Of a DNA stretch of 12,833 nucleotides, positions 8,271 to 12,833 are shown piece by piece. The position numbers were made by a program, and so were the translations under genes. The notes under the pieces are model-generated. The model was not told the origin of the DNA. It did not search any database and worked only from the letters and a program-made list of their open reading frames with translations. How positions within the stretch are numbered: the first letter of the stretch is position 1; every line of letters begins with the position of its first letter. Origin of the DNA: Fidelibacterota bacterium (lineage in GTDB: Bacteria; Fidelibacterota; Marinisomatia; SCGC-AAA003-L08; GCA-002704045). The stretch lies in assembly GCA_002704045.1 (NCBI GenBank), contig PAFF01000013.1, positions 1-12,833 of the forward strand, read 5' to 3'.

Positions 8271-9281
8271 GTGTCAAAAAAAGCATTAATTACTGGTATC
8301 TCTGGTCAGGATGGAGCCTATTTAGCAAAATACCTCCTCGATAAAGGATTTAAAGTTTATGGACTTGAGCGAAGATCTGCATCAAACGATAACTTCAGGT
8401 TAAAATACCTAGATATTTTAAATGAGGTGAACATCTTCAATATTGATTTATTGGAACATACATCTATCGCAAGTCTAATTGCCTCAGAGCAATTTGACCA
8501 TGTTTATAATTTAGCAGCACAGTCGTTTGTGGGAGACTCTTGGAATAATGCAATAACAACTTCACAAATAAATTCTATTGGAGTCGTAAATTTGTTAGAT
8601 GCGATTAAACAATTATCGAATACTACAAAATATTATCAAGCTTCTACTTCTGAAATGTTTGGCTTAGTTCAAAATACTCCTCAAAACGAGAAAACACCAT
8701 TTTATCCTAGAAGTCCATATGGTGTATCCAAATTGTATTCTCACTGGATGACGGTAAACTATAGAGAAAGTTTTAATCTACATTGTTCATCTGGAATTTT
8801 ATTTAATCATGAGTCTCCTTTAAGAGGATCCCAGTTTGTGACAAAAAAAATTGTCTCTGGCTTATGCGATTACCTAAAAGATGGTAATAAATATTTAGAG
8901 TTAGGTAACTTAGATGCAGAACGAGACTGGGGATACGCGGGTGATTATGTAAAGGCCATGTTTCTAATGCTTGATAAAGATGATCCTGATGATTATGTAA
9001 TTGGAACAGGAAAGAAGCATAGCGTGAGAGAATTCTGTTCTATTGCATTAGATAAATTAAATATTAAGTACTCGTGGGAAGGTCAAGGTATAAATGAAAA
9101 ATGTATCTCTACTAAAGATAATAAGTTAATAATTCAAGTGAGTGAGAAATTTTTCAGGCCAGCTGAAGTTAACGAACTACTTGCTGATCCCTCTAAAGCA
9201 AATAAAAAACTTGGATGGAAATCAGAAACATCATTAGAAAGCTTGATTGAAATGATGATTGAATTTGAACTTTCTAAATAA
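8271..9281 (+). CDS. gmd: GDP-mannose 4,6-dehydratase
   Basis: This enzyme converts GDP-D-mannose to GDP-4-keto-6-deoxy-mannose, the precursor of GDP-fucose, GDP-rhamnose, GDP-6-deoxytalose and GDP-perosamine. The 336-aa extended SDR has NADP-binding GISGQDG (9-15), the RRSASN block (34-39), NLAAQSFVGDSW (80-91), and catalytic T126 and E128 in STSEMFG. Y150 and K154 lie in SPYGVSK. The diagnostic FNHESPLRGSQFVTKKI follows, and FFRPAEVNELLADPSKANKKLGW closes the protein. It is slightly shorter than common 345-370-aa members but complete. The start must be GTG: an in-frame TAA ends at 8270 and no earlier start is possible. There is no Shine-Dalgarno at normal spacing. No downstream enzyme (fcl, rmd, per) is in the window, so the final sugar is unknown. 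Confidence 0.95.
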   Translation: MSKKALITGISGQDGAYLAKYLLDKGFKVYGLERRSASNDNFRLKYLDILNEVNIFNIDLLEHTSIASLIASEQFDHVYNLAAQSFVGDSWNNAITTSQINSIGVVNLLDAIKQLSNTTKYYQASTSEMFGLVQNTPQNEKTPFYPRSPYGVSKLYSHWMTVNYRESFNLHCSSGILFNHESPLRGSQFVTKKIVSGLCDYLKDGNKYLELGNLDAERDWGYAGDYVKAMFLMLDKDDPDDYVIGTGKKHSVREFCSIALDKLNIKYSWEGQGINEKCISTKDNKLIIQVSEKFFRPAEVNELLADPSKANKKLGWKSETSLESLIEMMIEFELSK

Positions 9282-9315
9282 ATTATACACCTAAAAATAA
9301 ATTTATTAATTTCTT

Positions 9316-9503
9316 TTAAATTCCCTCTACAGCAGTCTCTATACCCTCATTGTTTAGTGCAGAACTAACTTTTTACAAGAATTTAAATCCTTGAGATAAT
9401 TTATTATTCCTACTACTAAATAGAAATAATCAAAATCATTTGTAATGCCAAAATCTCTATAAAATTCTTTAACCTTAGATATGCAACCATTCTTAATTTT
9501 AAT
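9316..9503 (-). pseudogene. Truncated, frameshifted coding relic directly after tRNA-fMet
   Basis: On the tRNA strand, a frame runs from the tRNA CCA end for about 49 codons to a TAA (complement of 9354-9356). It reads like real protein, including KEFYRDFGITNDFDYFYLVV and INYLKDLNSCKK. It has no ATG, GTG or TTG start; open reading begins inside the tRNA. At the AAAAA run (complement of 9371-9376 area), adding one A lets it continue as VSSALNNEGIETAVEGI to a TAA at 9316-9318, which looks like a natural C-terminus. I read this as the 3' remnant of a gene whose 5' part was lost at the tRNA boundary, with a later one-base deletion or a sequencing error. The family is not recognised. Chance protein-like reading in AT-rich DNA is the alternative. 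Confidence 0.45.

Positions 9504-9510
<7 letters not shown>
9483..9510. repeat. 7-bp inverted repeat spanning the tRNA 3' end
   Basis: GCAACCA (9483-9489) and TGGTTGC (9504-9510) are perfect inverted copies with a 14-bp loop. The right copy is the tRNA acceptor end including the encoded CCA. No T-tract follows on the minus strand, so it is not a standard intrinsic terminator. It may mark a recombination junction or form a hairpin in the tRNA precursor. Confidence 0.5.
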
Positions 9511-9580
<70 letters not shown>

Positions 9581-9639
9581 TGAAAAAAAATTATATTAAC
9601 AAATTTTATTTATATTAATATTTCAACGTTAAGATTTGG

Positions 9640-9668
9640 AACATAACTGTCATAAACAGCTATGTCAA
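9640..9668 (-). promoter_or_regulatory. Sigma-70-type promoter with operator-like dyad in its spacer
   Basis: On the minus strand a perfect -35 TTGACA (complement of 9663-9668), a 17-bp spacer and TATGTT (complement of 9640-9645, 4 of 6 match to TATAAT) form a plausible promoter pointing at the tRNA. Start would be about 53 bases before the mature 5' end. A 10-bp inverted repeat, ACATAACTGT (9641-9650) and ACAGCTATGT (9656-9665), matches at 9 of 10 positions with a 5-bp gap. It covers the spacer and touches both hexamers. This geometry is what a repressor site would show. The regulator is unknown. A TATAAT at 9590-9595 (minus) is an alternative tRNA promoter, although its start would leave almost no leader. 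Confidence 0.5.
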
Positions 9669-9710
9669 ACATTCTATATGGAATTAGCTATTAAATATGT
9701 TTATTTTTTT

Positions 9711-9753
9711 TATAATAAATGGGAGTAATTAATTTAAAATATCATTTGGAAAG
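9711..9753 (+). promoter_or_regulatory. Candidate -10 and ribosome-binding site for the dioxygenase gene
   Basis: TATAAT at 9711-9716 is a consensus -10 with no good -35 at normal spacing. GGAAAG at 9748-9753 lies 9 bases before the ATG at 9763 and supports that start. The predicted leader is about 40 nt. Apart from this, the tRNA, its promoter and the relic, I see nothing in 9282-9762. Confidence 0.4.
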
Positions 9754-9762
9754 ATAAAAAAT

Positions 9763-10524
9763 ATGATTGATAAAATTCCTTATCTCTTAAATATAAAAAA
9801 ATTAGAAACTTATATTGAAAAGTATTCTGTTAATTTCAGAAATAATAAACCATTTAGTCACGTGATTATTGATGATTTTTTAGAAGAGGAACATATTAAT
9901 TTTCTATCTGATAATTTTCCAAGCAAAAATCATCAAATTTGGCTAGATTGGAAAAAAAGAAGTCCTAACCAATATGGTAAACTAGGGCCAGGAAATTCTG
10001 AAAAATTCCACTTGCTAAACGAACATTTACAATTGGCTCTTATAGAATTTAACTCTTCAAAATTTATCTCTTTTTTAGAAAAAATGACAAGTATAGAAAG
10101 ACTGATTCCAGACCCATATTTTACAGGAGGTGGATTTCATCAAATTTTAAAAGGTGGATTTTTGGATGTACATACAGATTTTAATTATTATAAAAGATTA
10201 AATCTTTTTAGACGCATAAACGTTTTGATATATATAAATGAAAAATGGCTACCTGAATATAATGGTGAGTTAGAGCTCTGGAGTGGCAATAAACAAACAG
10301 GAAGATGTGAACTTAAAATAGAGCCAATTAAGAATAGATGTGTAATTTTTAATACAAATAAAAGCAGTTTTCACGGGCATCCATCTGAATGGAATGCTCC
10401 AGATGAAATTACCCGTCGTTCTTTAGCGCTTTATTATTACACCTCTGAAAAGGAGGACGGGCAGCATTACGATGAGCTTACTGATTTTCAAAATATAATA
10501 ACAAAACAACTCCCAAAAACTTAG
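9763..10524 (+). CDS. 2-oxoglutarate/Fe(II)-dependent oxygenase (prolyl-4-hydroxylase-like)
   Basis: The 253-aa protein is a double-stranded beta-helix dioxygenase that would couple 2-oxoglutarate decarboxylation to hydroxylation of a substrate. The N-terminus FSHVIIDDFLEEEHINFLSDNFP (31-53) is usual for the family. The iron triad is H137 and D139 (VHTDF) plus a distal His in SSFHGHP (H204, or less likely H206). The 2-oxoglutarate salt-bridge arginine is R218 or R219 in TRRSLALYYYT. This HGHP...RRSLALYYYT pairing is characteristic of a subgroup common in polysaccharide and secondary-metabolite clusters. All catalytic residues are present, so it is probably active. Substrate is unknown; a sugar, lipid or protein of the surface pathway is inferred only from context. 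It is a single plus-strand gene converging on a membrane protein. Confidence 0.85.
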   Translation: MIDKIPYLLNIKKLETYIEKYSVNFRNNKPFSHVIIDDFLEEEHINFLSDNFPSKNHQIWLDWKKRSPNQYGKLGPGNSEKFHLLNEHLQLALIEFNSSKFISFLEKMTSIERLIPDPYFTGGGFHQILKGGFLDVHTDFNYYKRLNLFRRINVLIYINEKWLPEYNGELELWSGNKQTGRCELKIEPIKNRCVIFNTNKSSFHGHPSEWNAPDEITRRSLALYYYTSEKEDGQHYDELTDFQNIITKQLPKT

Positions 10525-10540
10525 TTTTACTTATCTAAGT
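10519..10540. repeat. Weak inverted repeat between convergent genes
   Basis: ACTTAG (10519-10524) and CTAAGT (10535-10540) form a 6-bp stem with a 10-nt loop. It overlaps the dioxygenase stop codon and lies in the 46-bp convergent gap. No T-tract follows in either direction, so this is at best a weak transcription-end structure. No other terminator-like hairpin is visible there. Confidence 0.25.
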
Positions 10541-10570
10541 CATCGGTGCTAAGAGAATTATTTGTATAAA

Positions 10571-12833
10571 CTAATAATAGCTTGAAGAGATTTTGATAAA
10601 TGTAATTTCTTCTTTTGTATTTGGTTTCCATTCATATATTTCAATATAAATTTCACTTGCATTATTTGGCATAATAGTTGGTAGATATAATTGATTTGAG
10701 CCTTTATTTAACACTCTGTTTTCGTAATCTTCATATACAATGTTTTTTTCTTTATCAAAAATTAACTTTTTTATAATTACAGTATTTTCTCCAATAGATG
10801 AGTTTATATCAACGATAAAGTTAGCCCATAATGTATTTTTTGGTATAGCTTGAGTCAGAGATTTTTTGTTTTGATATTGCATCTCTGTACTTTTGAGAGG
10901 ATATTTTACGTCATTGACTAAATCGTAAATTACAAAATGCTTATTTCCAAAGACAATATTCTTATCACTCAAAAATTTCATCTCTTTATATTGATCTATA
11001 AAACCACTTCTATCTTTGGTATCTACTATCCAATACCTAATTTTTTCTTTTTTAATAAATTCTCTTGTTTTTTCTAAGTTAGATACTTTTCCAAATAGAC
11101 TTTCACTTGAATTCATTGTGAATGCATGAGTATTAAACTTATGAACAGGATAAAATTGTCCTGTGACAGCTACATTTTCTTCTTCAGAAATATTCTGATT
11201 TACAAAACTATCGATTCCGAAAGCAATGTTTTCTCTCATTTCATTCAATTTTGACTCATTCCAAAATAAGTGCTGCCCAAGAATAATTTCAAAATTCATC
11301 CTCACACCTGCGGCTGATAAAAAGATTAAACACCACAGTAAAATAACAACATTAAGGGTCTTAGATATGTAATTAAAGCTAAATAATTGAATTTTTGTCT
11401 CAAGTAAAATAAGTGAGACAACCATAATAATAACATAAGCATGAATCCAATATCTTAAAACTAAAGTTCCATCAGAGAACAAGTTGGTTGCAAAAATGGT
11501 TAAGAATGACGTAATTAATAATATAAAAAGAAAATTACTTGTTTTTAATGGGTTAATTAATAATAAGAAAAAAATTGAGTAAAAAAAGTATATTGACCAA
11601 ATATTTGTACCTCCAGGAAATGAATGAAAATTATATCCATTAACAAAAAGATTTATGGGTAATAGTATTATATTTTTTAAATTTAACGGATAATTGAATA
11701 TATCCAAGTGGGCTGGATTAATAACATTAGCTTTAAACTTACTTTCAAATAAAAAATCTGGGAAAAAAGGGAAGAAAGGATTGCCAGTTTCAATTGTTGT
11801 CCATACTAACCATGGAAATAAAATAAAAACAATAATAATTAAATAAAAAATAAAGTGATTATGAATGAATTTATTTGAATAATATAAATGACCAAAATAT
11901 TTAGATAAAATATATAAACAAGATAAAACCAATACAAAAAATAATATATTTATTTTAATGATACAGGCGAATGCAAGACATACTGCTGCAATAGCCATAT
12001 AGTATACATTTGAAGATTTTTCATAATATAAAATCGAACTTAATCCCGCCAATAAAAATACGAGTATTGGAACTTCAAAAAATATAGAAAAACTCTGAAC
12101 CCAAATAAAAGGGCTACTAATAATTATTACTGTGAATATAAGTGAAAGATCTTTTTTTTCTAAGAAGAAATCAAATATTTTATATAGTAATCTTACTAGT
12201 AATAAGAAAAATATAAAGATTTGAGTAGATGCTCCGTATTCACCATTAAAGAAGTACCCTGGTATTAGGACTAACTTCATACCTTGAGGTGTCGCCCAGT
12301 CCCAGAGGTAATAATGAAAAGGAATTGTACCTAATCTCTTAATTTGTTCTAAAAAAGTCAGACGATAAACTAATCCATCTGACTGAGTTTGAGGAAGACA
12401 TGTGAGCATAAATGAATAAAAAAGGACCGCAGATAGTATTAAAATTGTTAATGCTTCTGTGTTATTTAAACTGATCTTAAGTATGTTTTTTACATTTTTT
12501 ATGCTTTTGACATTCAAGATAAGTCCAATGATGCTTATACCTACAAATAATGTAAGAATTAATGGTTGTTTTAAAAGACTTAATGAAGAAAGAAAGAAAA
12601 AACAGAACTGTAATAAAACAATTCCTAGTAGATAGTTAAATAAAATTGACTTATTGAATTTGTTAATCGAAGTAAAGAAATTTGCAAAGCCAAACGATAA
12701 AAATATAAATAGAAGATTTAAATAAATATTGATTTTTACAGAAGAAAAGATAGTAAGTAAAAAAAAACTTATACCTAAAATTAATATAATATTAAGAAGG
12801 GGATAATTCTTATTAGTTAAATTTAAAATTTTA
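10571..12833 (-). CDS. Large polytopic membrane protein, possibly a GT-C-type glycosyltransferase (partial, N-terminus outside window)
   Basis: The frame is open from its TAG stop to the right edge: at least 753 codons with no stop through 12518-12833. The in-frame TTG at 12515-12517 is therefore an internal leucine, not the start. The visible N-terminal part has about five hydrophobic helices before LPQTQSDGLVYRL, a loop with an acidic residue. More membrane helices continue to about 230 residues before the end. Then comes a soluble tail with an alpha/beta part (VAVTGQFYP, RYWIVDTKDR) and a beta-rich end (WANFIVDINSS to IYIEIYEWKP). This layout suits a GT-C enzyme using polyprenyl-phosphate sugars on the periplasmic side, or another polysaccharide membrane factor. 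No specific family signature is certain. Hydrophobic composition and very low GC match its neighbours. Confidence 0.75.
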   Translation of the reverse strand, partial: KILNLTNKNYPLLNIILILGISFFLLTIFSSVKINIYLNLLFIFLSFGFANFFTSINKFNKSILFNYLLGIVLLQFCFFFLSSLSLLKQPLILTLFVGISIIGLILNVKSIKNVKNILKISLNNTEALTILILSAVLFYSFMLTCLPQTQSDGLVYRLTFLEQIKRLGTIPFHYYLWDWATPQGMKLVLIPGYFFNGEYGASTQIFIFFLLLVRLLYKIFDFFLEKKDLSLIFTVIIISSPFIWVQSFSIFFEVPILVFLLAGLSSILYYEKSSNVYYMAIAAVCLAFACIIKINILFFVLVLSCLYILSKYFGHLYYSNKFIHNHFIFYLIIIVFILFPWLVWTTIETGNPFFPFFPDFLFESKFKANVINPAHLDIFNYPLNLKNIILLPINLFVNGYNFHSFPGGTNIWSIYFFYSIFFLLLINPLKTSNFLFILLITSFLTIFATNLFSDGTLVLRYWIHAYVIIMVVSLILLETKIQLFSFNYISKTLNVVILLWCLIFLSAAGVRMNFEIILGQHLFWNESKLNEMRENIAFGIDSFVNQNISEEENVAVTGQFYPVHKFNTHAFTMNSSESLFGKVSNLEKTREFIKKEKIRYWIVDTKDRSGFIDQYKEMKFLSDKNIVFGNKHFVIYDLVNDVKYPLKSTEMQYQNKKSLTQAIPKNTLWANFIVDINSSIGENTVIIKKLIFDKEKNIVYEDYENRVLNKGSNQLYLPTIMPNNASEIYIEIYEWKPNTKEEITFIKISSSYY

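Noticed and set aside
9296..9307. Palindrome AATAAATTTATT after gmd as a terminator
   Set aside because: It is all A/T with no loop and no following T-tract, so it would not form a stable hairpin; chance is enough to explain it.
9581..9762. 5S rRNA upstream of tRNA-fMet, as in many rrn operons
   Set aside because: The stretch is AT-rich and contains no 5S-like sequence or fold.
10571..12517. A complete 648-aa membrane protein starting at TTG 12517
   Set aside because: The frame continues without a stop to the window edge and encodes more membrane helices, so the TTG is an internal leucine.

Overview
This is a low-GC window built around surface-polysaccharide synthesis. It most resembles a hypervariable O-antigen or capsule region of a small-genome marine bacterium. 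The initiator tRNA (C1:A72 mismatch, A11:U24, and A29:U41 instead of the usual G29:C41) fits an alphaproteobacterium. With the strong AT bias and short gene spacing, I infer a SAR11/Pelagibacterales-like source. No rRNA or housekeeping gene is present to confirm this.

Left part (1-5443, all minus strand, read right to left): a tight operon of a family 2 glycosyltransferase, rmlB, rmlD, rmlA, rmlC and a PAPS-dependent sulfotransferase with a C-terminal coiled coil that is cut by the window start. The four rml genes make a complete dTDP-L-rhamnose pathway from glucose-1-phosphate. The glycosyltransferase probably transfers rhamnose or a related sugar. The sulfotransferase may decorate the glycan or a carrier. 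An AT-rich divergent promoter region follows (5444-5662).

Middle (5663-9281): a 506-aa protein with an N-terminal class I methyltransferase domain and an unrecognised C-terminal part (+); a convergent second methyltransferase with two CxxC pairs and no glycine-rich SAM loop (-); and gmd, GDP-mannose 4,6-dehydratase (+). gmd starts at GTG just after a perfect TATAAT, which suggests a leaderless message. No enzyme using the Gmd product is in the window.

Right part (9282-12833): a 481-bp stretch without an intact protein gene. It holds a solitary tRNA-fMet (-), a truncated and frameshifted coding relic abutting the tRNA 3' end, and upstream of the tRNA a TTGACA-17-TATGTT promoter whose spacer is filled by a near-perfect 10-bp dyad. 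A 2-oxoglutarate/Fe(II) dioxygenase (+) follows, then a very large multi-membrane-spanning protein (-). Its reading frame stays open to the right edge, so its N-terminus lies outside.

Together the genes supply activated deoxysugars (dTDP-rhamnose and a GDP-6-deoxyhexose precursor), transfer them, and modify the product by methylation, sulfation and possibly hydroxylation. The mix of one operon with single genes in alternating orientation, beside a tRNA with a gene relic at its 3' end, looks like a region assembled by repeated recombination. I did not find a convincing wholly new system. The most unusual items are the tRNA-proximal relic, the operator-like dyad, the leaderless-type gmd start and the two-domain methyltransferase.
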